From Ardenticatenaceae bacterium (GTDB taxonomy: Bacteria; Chloroflexota; Anaerolineae; Ardenticatenales; Ardenticatenaceae): a DNA stretch of 32,157 nucleotides. Both the position numbers and the translations under genes were made by a program. Positions 18,229-25,639 of the stretch are shown here, piece after piece. Under the pieces are notes generated by a model. The model made no database searches, had not been told where the DNA came from, and worked only from the letters and a program-made list of their open reading frames with translations. Each line of letters begins with the position of its first letter. The stretch's first letter is position 1. Where the stretch lies: the NCBI GenBank assembly GCA_015491235.1, contig WFWG01000412.1, forward strand, positions 1-32,157, read 5' to 3'.

Positions 18229-18464
18229 TACCAATTGGACGTGGAAATGGCATGAGGTCACGTACTCCTTCGGAGACTCTGAGGCGAGCACATGAACATG
18301 TGCGGCGCCGCACCACCTCATTCCGGGGGGCGTGGGGGGTGTCCCCCCCAGCAGGGCGCAGCGTGCTGCTGCGCCCCTACATCTTTCCCCTTTTGGATGG
18401 GTGGGCGGGATGGCGGCGCCGCACCCATTCTGTGAGCAGGTGACGTTACCAAACGCAATTGGTA
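18229..18464 (+). mobile_element. MITE-like element B, 236 bp, complete
   Basis: Ends TACCAATTG (18229-18237) and CAATTGGTA (18456-18464) are flanked by TAA on both sides (18226-18228, 18465-18467). The left TAA is in frame with the sugar dehydrogenase stop at 18211. Inside are a TGCGGCGCCGCA palindrome (18301-18312), a six-G/six-C hairpin (18334-18348), a 9-bp GGGCGCAGC hairpin with a GTGCT loop (18354-18376), a TTTCCCCTTTT stretch and a second GGCGGCGCCGC block. The outer parts match B' (25506-25639) closely, but B' lacks the central hairpin module. The element fills most of the 388-bp gap before the mutase gene. Confidence 0.8.
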
Positions 18465-18468
18465 TAAG

Positions 18469-18516
18469 GACGCACGTTGAACGTGCGTCGCACCTTCCAC
18501 CAACATGCGCTATAAT
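18469..18516 (+). promoter_or_regulatory. 21-bp palindrome and -10 box upstream of the mutase gene
   Basis: GACGCACGTT and its exact complement AACGTGCGTC surround a central G (18469-18489). A perfect -10 TATAAT lies at 18511-18516, so transcription would start near 18523, with a leader of about 80 nt. No good -35 box is present; the palindrome ends where it should be, as expected for an activator site. It lies five bases outside MITE B, so it could also be a separate repeat. Confidence 0.5.
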
Positions 18517-18601
18517 ACCCCAGGCCGCGCGCTGAGATCTCCCCGGCGCGCTGGCCCCATTGGCGGGGTGTGGCGTTGGAAGAACATGAACGGAGGGAGG
18601 C

Positions 18602-20278
18602 ATGAGCGGCGACCTCGAGGTCATTCAGCAGGAACGGGCACGCTGGGACGAACAGGTGGTCGGCCCCTTTGTTCGGAAGGCCCCCGAACGGCGGCCCTCT
18701 TTCGAGACCTCATCCCACATTCCGGTGGAGCGGCTCTACACGCCGGTTGACGTGGCCGACCTGGACTACGTACGCGACCTGGGCTTTCCGGGCGAGTACC
18801 CCTACACGCGGGGCATCTACCCCACCATGTACCGGGGACGCCTCTGGACCATGCGGCAGTACGCCGGCTACGCCACGGCCGAGGAGTCCAACCGGCGCTA
18901 CAAGTACCTGTTGGCCCAGGGGCAGATGGGCCTTTCGGTGGCCTTCGACCTGCCCACCCAGCTCGGGCTGGACGCCGACGACCCGCTGGCCGAGGGCGAG
19001 GTGGGCAAGGTGGGCGTCTCCATTTCCTCCTTGCGGGACATGGAAATCCTCTTCGACGGCATCCCGCTGGAAAAGGTGAGCACCTCCATGACCATCAACG
19101 CCCCGGCGGCCATCCTGTGGGCCATGTACATCGTCGTGGCCAGGAAGCAGGGAGCCGACATTCGCAAGCTGCGCGGAACGATTCAGAACGACATCCTCAA
19201 GGAGTACCTGGCCCGTGGCACCTATATTTTCCCGCCCAAGCCCTCCATCCGGCTGATTACGGACACCTTCGCCTTTGCGCGGGACCACGTGCCCAAGTGG
19301 AACCCCATTTCCATCTCGGGTTACCACATCCGCGAGGCCGGCTCCACAGCCGTGCAGGAGGTGGCCTTCACCTTCGCCAACGCCATCGCCTACGTGCAAG
19401 CGGCCCTGAACGTGGGGCTGGACATTGACGACTTTGCCCCCCGCCTGACCTTCTTCTTCAACGCCCACAACAACCTCCTGGAGGAAGTGGCCAAGTTCCG
19501 GGCCGCCCGCCGCCTGTGGGCGCGCATCGTGCGGGAGCGCTTCGGCGCCAAGAATCCCCGCTCGTGGATGCTGCGCTTCCACACCCAGACGGCCGGCTCC
19601 ACTCTCACGGCCCAGCAGCCGGAAAACAACATCGTGCGCGTGGCCATCCAGGCGCTGGCGGCCGTGCTGGGGGGCACGCAGAGCCTGCACACCAACGCCA
19701 TGGACGAGGCCCTGGCCCTGCCCACCGAGAAGTCGGCCCGCATCGCCCTGCGCACCCAGCAAATCATCGCCTACGAGAGCGGCGTGGCCGACACGGTGGA
19801 CCCGCTGGCGGGCAGCTATTACGTGGAACACCTGACGAACGAGGTCGAGAGGCGGGCCGCCGAATACATCGAGCGCATTGACGCCCTGGGCGGCGCCCTG
19901 CCAGCCATCGAGAGCGGGTACATGCAGGCCGAAATCCAGCAGGCCGCCTACGAGGCCCAACTGGCCGTGGAGCGCGGGGAGCAGGTCGTGGTGGGCGTCA
20001 ACGCCTTCACCAGCGACGAACCCCTTGACATCGAATTGCTCCAGGTGGACGAGCGCGTGCGCGAGGCCCAAATCCGCCGCCTCCAGGAGGTGCGCGCGTC
20101 GCGGGACAACCGGGCCGTTCAGCAGGCCCTGGGGGCCATCCGCGAGGCCGCGCGCCGCGACAACGTGAACCTGATGCCCCTCTTCATCGAGGCCGTGGAA
20201 GCTTACGCCACGGTGGGCGAAATCTGTCGCGTGTTGCGCGAGGTGTGGGGCGAGTATCGTCCCCAGGTGGTGGTGTAG
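18602..20278 (+). CDS. Methylmalonyl-CoA mutase large subunit-like (catalytic domain only)
   Basis: These enzymes use adenosylcobalamin to rearrange acyl-CoA carbon skeletons, typically (R)-methylmalonyl-CoA and succinyl-CoA. The 558 residues cover the TIM-barrel: [100 protein letters not shown] and [20 protein letters not shown]. The Tyr in YPTMY and the Arg in KPSIRL occupy positions I associate with CoA-carboxylate recognition, favouring methylmalonyl-CoA over isobutyryl-CoA-type substrates; this is tentative. There is no C-terminal B12 domain (no DxHxxG), so a separate small subunit must exist elsewhere. A GGAGGGAGG site precedes ATG. tsaE follows after 18 bp. Confidence 0.9.
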   Translation: MSGDLEVIQQERARWDEQVVGPFVRKAPERRPSFETSSHIPVERLYTPVDVADLDYVRDLGFPGEYPYTRGIYPTMYRGRLWTMRQYAGYATAEESNRRYKYLLAQGQMGLSVAFDLPTQLGLDADDPLAEGEVGKVGVSISSLRDMEILFDGIPLEKVSTSMTINAPAAILWAMYIVVARKQGADIRKLRGTIQNDILKEYLARGTYIFPPKPSIRLITDTFAFARDHVPKWNPISISGYHIREAGSTAVQEVAFTFANAIAYVQAALNVGLDIDDFAPRLTFFFNAHNNLLEEVAKFRAARRLWARIVRERFGAKNPRSWMLRFHTQTAGSTLTAQQPENNIVRVAIQALAAVLGGTQSLHTNAMDEALALPTEKSARIALRTQQIIAYESGVADTVDPLAGSYYVEHLTNEVERRAAEYIERIDALGGALPAIESGYMQAEIQQAAYEAQLAVERGEQVVVGVNAFTSDEPLDIELLQVDERVREAQIRRLQEVRASRDNRAVQQALGAIREAARRDNVNLMPLFIEAVEAYATVGEICRVLREVWGEYRPQVVV

Positions 20279-20296
20279 GAGGGCAGCAGAGGCGTC

Positions 20297-20797
20297 ATGG
20301 CCACCTTTCGCGGGAACACACTCGACTTCTTCAGCCACAGTCCCGAACAGACGCGCCGCCTGGGCGCCCGGCTGGGCCAACTCCTGCAACCAGGCGACCT
20401 CATCCTCATCAGCGGACCGCTGGGCGCCGGCAAGACGCTCTTCGTCCAGGGAATTGCCGAGGGGTTGGGGGTGCGGGAACACGTGCGCAGCCCCACCTTC
20501 ACGCTGGTGAACGAATACCACAGTGGCCGCATTCCGCTCTACCACGTGGACCTCTACCGCCTGAACGGCCACGCCGACCTCGCCACCGTGGGCGTGGAGG
20601 AGTACCTGGAGCGGGCGGACGGCGTGGTCGTGGTGGAGTGGCCTGAGCGGGCGCCCGCGTGGTTTCCGCTGGCCGCGCTGCACGTGCGCCTGGAACACGT
20701 GGACGACCAGAAGCGGCGCGTCGTCATGGAGGGCAAGGGCGAGCGCTTTGTAGCGCTCGTGCGGGCCTTCAAGCGAAGTGCTTTTGGAGCGGCGTAG
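20297..20797 (+). CDS. tsaE: tRNA threonylcarbamoyladenosine ATPase TsaE
   Basis: TsaE is the P-loop ATPase that drives the TsaB-TsaD complex in t6A37 tRNA modification. Walker A reads GPLGAGKT (40-47), followed by the family features SPTFTLVNEY, YHVDLYRL and VVVEWPERAP. The 166-residue length is typical. ATG 20297 has AGAGG nine bases before it. The stop directly abuts the tsaB start (TAG-ATG), so the two are surely co-translated. It is cytoplasmic. The third partner, TsaD, is not in the window. Confidence 0.95.
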   Translation: MATFRGNTLDFFSHSPEQTRRLGARLGQLLQPGDLILISGPLGAGKTLFVQGIAEGLGVREHVRSPTFTLVNEYHSGRIPLYHVDLYRLNGHADLATVGVEEYLERADGVVVVEWPERAPAWFPLAALHVRLEHVDDQKRRVVMEGKGERFVALVRAFKRSAFGAA

Positions 20798-21463
20798 ATG
20801 CTGCTGGCCATTGACACGGCAACCCAATACGCGGGCATCGCCCTCTACACGGGGGAGGAAGTGCTCCTGGAGATGACGTGGCGGGCTGGCCGCCACCACA
20901 CCCGCCAGGTGCCCCCGGCCATTGAGGAGGCCTTTCGGCGCACCGGCACGGCCCCCACCGACCTCACCGGCGTGGCCGTCGCGCTGGGGCCGGGGTCGTT
21001 CACCGGCCTGCGCATCGGACTGAGCTTAGCGAAAGGGTTTGCCGTGGCCTGCGACATTCCCATCGTCGGCGTGCCCACCCTTGACGTTACGGCCCGGCCC
21101 CACTTCCACGGCTCGACGCCGCTGTGCGCCGTGCTCCAGGCCGGTCGTGGCCGGCTGGCGTTCGCCTTCTACGCGCCGGACGAGTCGGGCACGTGGCAAC
21201 GCCAGGGCGATTACCGCCTCGGCTCGCCGGAAGACGTGGCCGCTCTCGTGGCGGAGCCCACCCGCTTCGTGGGGGAGGTGACCGCCCGTGAGCGGGAGCG
21301 GTGGCGCGCGCGCTTGGCCGACTTGGCCCGGTTCCTCACGCCAGCCCTCAACGTGCGCCGGCCGGGCGTGCTGGCCGAATTGGCTTGGGAACGCCTACAA
21401 GCGGGTGACACTGATGACCCGGCCACGCTGGCGCCCATTTACCTGCACGTGCCCGGGAGTTAA
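20798..21463 (+). CDS. tsaB: tRNA threonylcarbamoyladenosine protein TsaB
   Basis: TsaB is the non-catalytic ASKHA-fold partner of TsaD in t6A synthesis. The N-terminus LLAIDTATQYAGIAL and the LGPGSFTGLRIGLSLAKG segment (about 66-84) are diagnostic; VPTLDVTA follows. At 221 residues the length is normal. The gene starts at the base after the tsaE stop and is followed after 13 bp by rimI, a common bacterial order (tsaE-tsaB-rimI). Nothing in the sequence suggests loss of function. Confidence 0.95.
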   Translation: MLLAIDTATQYAGIALYTGEEVLLEMTWRAGRHHTRQVPPAIEEAFRRTGTAPTDLTGVAVALGPGSFTGLRIGLSLAKGFAVACDIPIVGVPTLDVTARPHFHGSTPLCAVLQAGRGRLAFAFYAPDESGTWQRQGDYRLGSPEDVAALVAEPTRFVGEVTARERERWRARLADLARFLTPALNVRRPGVLAELAWERLQAGDTDDPATLAPIYLHVPGS

Positions 21464-21476
21464 AGGGGAAACGCTC

Positions 21477-22124
21477 ATGACCGAACAGAGGACGGTTCAC
21501 AATCCGCCGTCCACCTCCTCCCCACCCCGGCTGGCCGTGGAGCCAATGCGCGTGGCCGACATCCCCGAGGTGCTGCGCATCGAGCGCGCCTCCTTTCCCA
21601 CGCCGTGGTCGGAGGTGGGGTATCGGCGGGAGTTGACGCGCAATGAGTTCGCCCACTACTTTGTCCTGCGCCTCTACCCGAAGCGCTCCCGCAAACGCCG
21701 AGGGTGGCCACCTCTGTTGACCAGGCAGCCGGGGGAGATCATCGGCTACACGGGCTACTGGCTCATCGCCGACGAAGCTCACATTACGACCTTAGCCGTG
21801 GCGCCGGCGTGGCGACGCCACGGGCTGGGTGAGTGGCTCTTAGTCCACTTGCTGCGGGACGCCATCCGGCGGGGGGCCAGCGTCGCCACCTTGGAAGTGC
21901 GCGTGAGCAACAGGGCTGCTCAGCGGCTGTACTGGAAGTACCACTTCGAGCGGGTGGGAATGCGGCGCCGGTACTACGCCGACGGGGAAGACGCCATCCT
22001 GATGACGCTGACCGGCCTGAACAGCCCCGAATACCGGGCGTTCCTGGCCGAACGGCGCCGGGCGCTGGCCGAGCAGTTGGGACAAGTCTTCCGCCTAGAT
22101 GAACCCCAAAACGAAGGCCAATAA
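21477..22124 (+). CDS. rimI: Ribosomal protein-alanine N-acetyltransferase RimI-like
   Basis: This GNAT acetyltransferase is predicted to modify protein N-termini (S18 in the classical case). The acetyl-CoA loop reads RRHGLG (113-118) after the ITTLAVAP strand, and VSNRAAQRLYWKYHFERVGMRRRYY is typical of RimI. At 215 residues it is longer than the usual 150-160: it has a 20-residue N-terminal extension, a basic insert (PKRSRKRRG, about 68-76) and a 35-residue helical tail. ATG 21477 is preceded by GGGG; a longer frame from 21288 lies in tsaB. Its last 30 bp overlap the convergent DUF92 gene. Confidence 0.88.
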   Translation: MTEQRTVHNPPSTSSPPRLAVEPMRVADIPEVLRIERASFPTPWSEVGYRRELTRNEFAHYFVLRLYPKRSRKRRGWPPLLTRQPGEIIGYTGYWLIADEAHITTLAVAPAWRRHGLGEWLLVHLLRDAIRRGASVATLEVRVSNRAAQRLYWKYHFERVGMRRRYYADGEDAILMTLTGLNSPEYRAFLAERRRALAEQLGQVFRLDEPQNEGQ

Positions 22125-22952
22125 CACGGCCATCAGGCTACCGGTCACGGAGGTCAGCGCGTTGACCGTGTCGTTGTCCAGCCAGGGCCAGCCACGGTGC
22201 GCGTGGGTGGCCGTGCCACACGTGTGAATGTCCCGTTCCGTCTCCTCGTCACACAGGGGGCACCAGCGCGTGTGCTGAACCGTCGCGCCCAACAGGCTGT
22301 CCACCAGCGCACCGACGAAGCCGCTCACGCCCGCCACGAACGAGAGCCGGCCGGGGGATAGTACCATGTACGTGCCCCCCAGCAGAACCAGCACCCCCGC
22401 CACGAAGCCGATCAAAAAAGCCCCCGTGGCGGCGGCCAGCAACCCCAGCGTTGTCACCCCGCCGTTGGTGCCCGGCGGCACGGGCTCACCTGTGGTGATC
22501 AGGCGTGGCGGCGTCGGGCTAAGGAGGCCCAGCTCCGTGGCCCACGTGTCGGCCGTCACGGCAGCCAGCGCGCCCACGGCCGCCAGAAACATCCAATCGG
22601 CCGGCTGCCAACCTTGCCAGAGGGCCAAGAGCGCCATCCACCCGCCGTTGGCCAGCACCTGCCGGGCATCACGCTGGCTTCCCTTCGCCATGCGGCCTGT
22701 GGCCATCTCCTTGCGCCCCGCCCCGTAGCGGGAAAGGGCCGACGAGGTCACGAAAAAGAGCACCAGCAGCACAGCCCACGCCCAGCCACCAAAGGCGAAC
22801 ACCACCGTGCCCACCAGAGCCGCGGCCACGGCACCGCCCCGGCTCAGCAGCCGGCGCCATGTGGCCAAGCCACCAATGCCCGCGCCGAGGATCGCTCCCA
22901 CCAGCAGGCGCGCGATGAGCGATTCGGGGTAAAGGGGAGGCAACGGCATCAT
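22095..22952 (-). CDS. DUF92 family membrane protein
   Basis: The 286-residue protein has about seven hydrophobic helices and the DUF92 features SALSRYGAGRK (about 70-80), ANGGWMALLAL, VTADTWATELG, GTNGGVTTLG and a GFVGALVDSLLGATVQ segment. After it comes a small Cys cluster, CPLCDEETERDIHTCG, then LDNDTVNALTSVTGS. In plants and archaea some relatives act on phytol or isoprenoid phosphates, but the bacterial role is not known. ATG 22952 overlaps the upstream gene stop (ATGATG with TGA inside) and has GGAG eight bases before it, so the two are translationally coupled. The 3' end overlaps rimI by 30 bp. Confidence 0.85.
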   Translation of the reverse strand: MMPLPPLYPESLIARLLVGAILGAGIGGLATWRRLLSRGGAVAAALVGTVVFAFGGWAWAVLLVLFFVTSSALSRYGAGRKEMATGRMAKGSQRDARQVLANGGWMALLALWQGWQPADWMFLAAVGALAAVTADTWATELGLLSPTPPRLITTGEPVPPGTNGGVTTLGLLAAATGAFLIGFVAGVLVLLGGTYMVLSPGRLSFVAGVSGFVGALVDSLLGATVQHTRWCPLCDEETERDIHTCGTATHAHRGWPWLDNDTVNALTSVTGSLMAVLLAFVLGFI

Positions 22953-23335
22953 TGCTGGGACTCCCTCAACAGCACGAACACCTCGGCTGCCACGACAATG
23001 GCAAACAGCACCACAGCCGTCAGGGGTGAAAAGACATCCAGCAAGGAGAGCCAGGCGTAGAGGACGGCCAGCAGCCCCAGCCACATGCCCTGGCGCACGA
23101 AGCGCAACAGGTTCCCGGATGAGCGTCGCAGGCGCGCGTGAGCCGCCCAACTTCCCACGGCTCCGGTGGACGTGGTGGCCAGGAAGAGCAACACCAGCGC
23201 CAGCACCACGTTGACGGTGGTGGGCGGCGTGCGGGTGACCAGGCGGTAGAGCTGCCACCAGAAGAAGAGGCCCGCCCCACTCAGGGCGACGAGGTAGATT
23301 GTGGGTTGAGAAACGGGTTTGTGTTTGCGGGCCAT
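22949..23335 (-). CDS. Small integral membrane protein, unknown function
   Basis: I do not recognise this 128-residue protein. It has four predicted membrane helices: about 12-32, 41-65, 84-102 and 104-122. A basic loop (RLRRSSGNLLRFVRQG) lies between the second and third. Both ends are polar and no Cys or catalytic motif is seen. AAGGG lies about nine bases before ATG 23335. The gene sits 25 bp after the solute-binding protein gene and overlaps DUF92, so it belongs to the secG-initiated run of minus-strand genes. Confidence 0.7.
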   Translation of the reverse strand: MARKHKPVSQPTIYLVALSGAGLFFWWQLYRLVTRTPPTTVNVVLALVLLFLATTSTGAVGSWAAHARLRRSSGNLLRFVRQGMWLGLLAVLYAWLSLLDVFSPLTAVVLFAIVVAAEVFVLLRESQQ

Positions 23336-23360
23336 GTCGTCGCCCTTCTGCCTGACGGTT

Positions 23361-25016
23361 CTACGGCGACGGCGTGCGCGTGGCCACCACGCGCCGCACG
23401 TTCATGTACCACGCCGGCAGCGTGCGGAACCGATCGGACGGGTTGAACATTGGGCCAAGCTGGACATTTCGCACCTGCTGGTCAACAGCGTAGGTGTACA
23501 CGGGATGGTAGAGGAGCAGAGAGGGCACCTCTTCGGAGAAAAGTTCCTGAAAGGCGGCGTAAATCTCCTTGCGGGTGTTGTGGTCCAGCACACGGCGGCC
23601 CTCCGCCAGCAACTCGTCGGCGTCGGGGTGTTTCCAGCCAGCCCAGTTCTGCCCCTCGTCCACAGCCTGGGTGGAGTGCCAGAGGGAATACAGGTCCGGG
23701 TCCGGACCCTCTGAGGTGACCATCAGCAACACAGCGTCGAACTGGCGGGGGCGCAGGAAGTCCTGGGTCAAGCTGGAAAATTCCACCGCCTGGGGTTCCA
23801 CCTTTATCCCGATTCGTCTCCACTGGCGGGCGACTTCGTTGATGACCTCGAGTTGAAGGGGGTCTTCTTTGTTGGTAAGCAACACAAAGCGCAAGGGCAC
23901 GCCTTCCTTTTCCCGCACGCCATCGCGGTTTTGGTCAACCCAGCCAGCCTTGGTGAGCAACTTCTGAGCTTTGTCAGGATCGTAGGGGTAAACTCGCACG
24001 TTCGGATCATACGCCCAGTGAGAGGGGAGGAAGAAGGTGTTGGCCACGATGCCTTGGCTGTTGAGCACGTTGGCGATGATTCTTTCGCGGTCCAGACCGT
24101 AGAGTAACGCTTGGCGCACGGCCTTCTCGGCGAAGGCTGGGCGGTTCAGGTTGAGAACAATCATGGCGTAAGAGGCAACAGGAGCACTGTAGAAGTTCAG
24201 CGACTCCACGTCGGCCACTTCGGACAGGTCGTCGGGGGGCACCGAGGCGATGCCCAACACCTCGCCGCGCCGGTACGCGCGGTAAACGGCCTTGGCCGAG
24301 GAGTACACTAAAAAGGAAACCTGGTCGAGCATGGGACGTTGTCCCCCGTATCCCTCAAAGGGCACCAGTGAGATTTCTCCCCCCTCGTTCCTCACCACTT
24401 GCCACGGGCCGGTTCCCACTGGCTTGCGGTTGAAGGGCGCATCAGCCAAGCGCTCGACGGGCACGTCCTGCAGCACGTGGGCCGGCAGGATGCCCAAGCG
24501 GGTAAAGCTGAGGAAGGGGGCAAAAGGTTGGGGCAGCGTGAAGCGGACCGTCACATCGTCAACGACTTCCACCTTGACATCGCGCCACAGGCCCACCAAC
24601 TCCGGGTCGCCATTGAAGGCCGGGTCCTGAATGAGGCGCACGGTAAAGGCCACATCTTGGGCGGTGAACGGTTGGCCGTCGTGCCAGCGCACGTCGTCGC
24701 GCAACTCGAAGGTGTAGGTTAGGTCGTCCGGGCTGATGTCCCACGACCGGGCCAAGTCGGGAACGATCACGCCGCTCTCCGAAATCCGCGTGAGGCCACG
24801 GAAGACCAGCGAACCGACGTCGCGGTCAGACTGGTTCCGGTAGAGGAGCGGGTTGATGGCACCCGGTGTGCCGACGATGCCCTCAATGTACGTGCCGCCT
24901 GGTTCGGGCACGAACGTGACTTGGAGGGAAGCGGAAACCGTGTACAGGGTGAGAAAAAGAAACACAACACCCACTATAGCGACAACAACTTGCCAGCGAA
25001 TGTGTTGGAAAACCAT
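23361..25016 (-). CDS. Oligopeptide/dipeptide-type ABC solute-binding protein (SBP family 5)
   Basis: Family 5 binding proteins deliver peptides, or sometimes nickel or sugars, to ABC importers. The 551-residue protein shows an N-terminal hydrophobic helix (about 8-30) without a lipobox Cys, so it is either secreted or membrane-anchored. Family features follow: GAINPLLYRNQSDRDVGSLVFRGLTR, DLARSWDISPDDLTYTFELRDDVRWHDGQPFTAQDV, PVGTGPWQV, RQALLYGLDRERI and PYDPDKAQKLLTKAGW. No permease or ATPase genes are adjacent, so it is an orphan. ATG 25016 is preferred to TTG 25037, although neither has a clear ribosome site. secG ends 60 bp upstream. Confidence 0.88.
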   Translation of the reverse strand: MVFQHIRWQVVVAIVGVVFLFLTLYTVSASLQVTFVPEPGGTYIEGIVGTPGAINPLLYRNQSDRDVGSLVFRGLTRISESGVIVPDLARSWDISPDDLTYTFELRDDVRWHDGQPFTAQDVAFTVRLIQDPAFNGDPELVGLWRDVKVEVVDDVTVRFTLPQPFAPFLSFTRLGILPAHVLQDVPVERLADAPFNRKPVGTGPWQVVRNEGGEISLVPFEGYGGQRPMLDQVSFLVYSSAKAVYRAYRRGEVLGIASVPPDDLSEVADVESLNFYSAPVASYAMIVLNLNRPAFAEKAVRQALLYGLDRERIIANVLNSQGIVANTFFLPSHWAYDPNVRVYPYDPDKAQKLLTKAGWVDQNRDGVREKEGVPLRFVLLTNKEDPLQLEVINEVARQWRRIGIKVEPQAVEFSSLTQDFLRPRQFDAVLLMVTSEGPDPDLYSLWHSTQAVDEGQNWAGWKHPDADELLAEGRRVLDHNTRKEIYAAFQELFSEEVPSLLLYHPVYTYAVDQQVRNVQLGPMFNPSDRFRTLPAWYMNVRRVVATRTPSP

Positions 25017-25076
25017 GATCGGGGGGCATTTGAGCAAATTAACGAATATCGGACCAATGGTACCGGTCTACCACGG

Positions 25077-25298
25077 CTACCTGGCTGCCAGCACGGCAAT
25101 CATGTCCAGTATGAGGAAGAGGACAGCCAGCACAATGGTCAATTGGAAGATCGTTTTTTCGACCCCCCGGCGCGTTCGGGGCACACCAGCTTCACCGCCA
25201 AAGGCGCTGCCAAGGCCGCTTCCCCTTCCCTGGAGCAAAACGACAGCAATCAGGCCGATGGAGACCAGAATGAGTGCGACATAAAGAGCGACAAGCAT
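25077..25298 (-). CDS. secG: Preprotein translocase subunit SecG
   Basis: SecG is the small two-helix subunit of the SecYEG channel. The 73 residues show helix 1 (about 3-22), the conserved LLQGRGSGLGSAFGG loop, a basic stretch TRRGVEKTIFQLT, and helix 2 (about 52-70). ATG 25298 has AGAGG eight to nine bases upstream. The promoter at 25395-25422 gives a leader of roughly 90 nt. It is the first gene of a minus-strand run with the solute-binding protein, the small membrane protein and DUF92. Confidence 0.95.
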   Translation of the reverse strand: MLVALYVALILVSIGLIAVVLLQGRGSGLGSAFGGEAGVPRTRRGVEKTIFQLTIVLAVLFLILDMIAVLAAR

Positions 25299-25394
25299 GT
25301 GACTTTCCTCTCACTGTGTATTGTTTTCGGCGTGCGGCCAAGCGTTTTGCTTTCGCCGCACCGGACCAAGTGCTCGACACGACAACCGTTCCGG

Positions 25395-25422
25395 ATTATA
25401 GGCACAATCCGCCAACTGGCAA
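25395..25422 (-). promoter_or_regulatory. Promoter of secG
   Basis: On the minus strand TTGCCA (25417-25422) is 16 bp from a perfect TATAAT (25395-25400). Transcription should start near 25388. The -35 box ends only four bases from the MITE relic A' at 25427, so the relic lies just upstream of the promoter. Confidence 0.75.
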
Positions 25423-25426
25423 TTAT

Positions 25427-25468
25427 CACCAATTGCTTTCTCGAACACCATTGTAGACCCAATTGGTA
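25427..25468 (+). mobile_element. MITE relic A', 42 bp
   Basis: CACCAATTG at the left (one change from TACCAATTG) and CAATTGGTA at the right enclose sequence equal to the first 25 and last 17 bp of element A joined directly. The flanking triplets are TAT and ATC, so no clear target duplication remains. It is either the empty form of A or an internal deletion of it. Unlike the longer copies, it does not follow a gene in its own orientation. Confidence 0.65.
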
Positions 25469-25505
25469 ATCACCGGTGCTTGGGGTTGGAGACGTCCACA
25501 ACTCA

Positions 25506-25639
25506 TACCAATTGCGTTTGGTAACGTCTCCTGCTCACAGAAGGGGTGCGGCGCCGCCATCCCGCCCATGTTCATGTGCTCGCCTCCCAGGTCTCCGAAG
25601 GAGTATGTGACTTCATGCCATTTTCACGCCCAATTGGTA
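25506..25639 (-). mobile_element. MITE-like element B', 134 bp, complete
   Basis: Ends TACCAATTG (25506-25514) and CAATTGGTA (25631-25639) are flanked by TCA on the plus strand at 25503-25505 and 25640-25642. On the minus strand the latter is TGA, the stop codon of the wzz-like gene. On the minus strand B' matches B: the same GGCATGA, TCCTTCGGAGA, GGCGAGCACATGAACATG, GGCGGGATGGCGGCGCCGCA and GTGAGCAGG blocks in the same order. The hairpin module between AACATG and GGCGGGATGG in B is missing. No protein is encoded. Confidence 0.8.

Noticed and set aside
18710-20899. A 729-residue open frame antisense to the mutase and tsaE genes
   Set aside because: It is a shadow of GC-rich codon use. The plus-strand proteins have clear family motifs, while the antisense product is Gly/His/Val-rich with no motif or ribosome site. 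The same holds for long frames at 24-1379, 11889-13802, 17275-18624 and 28871-30124.
22190-22270. Cys cluster CPLCDEETERDIHTCG in the DUF92 protein as a novel zinc-finger insertion
   Set aside because: A similar Cys cluster before the LNND-type segment is, as far as I recall, ordinary for DUF92 proteins.
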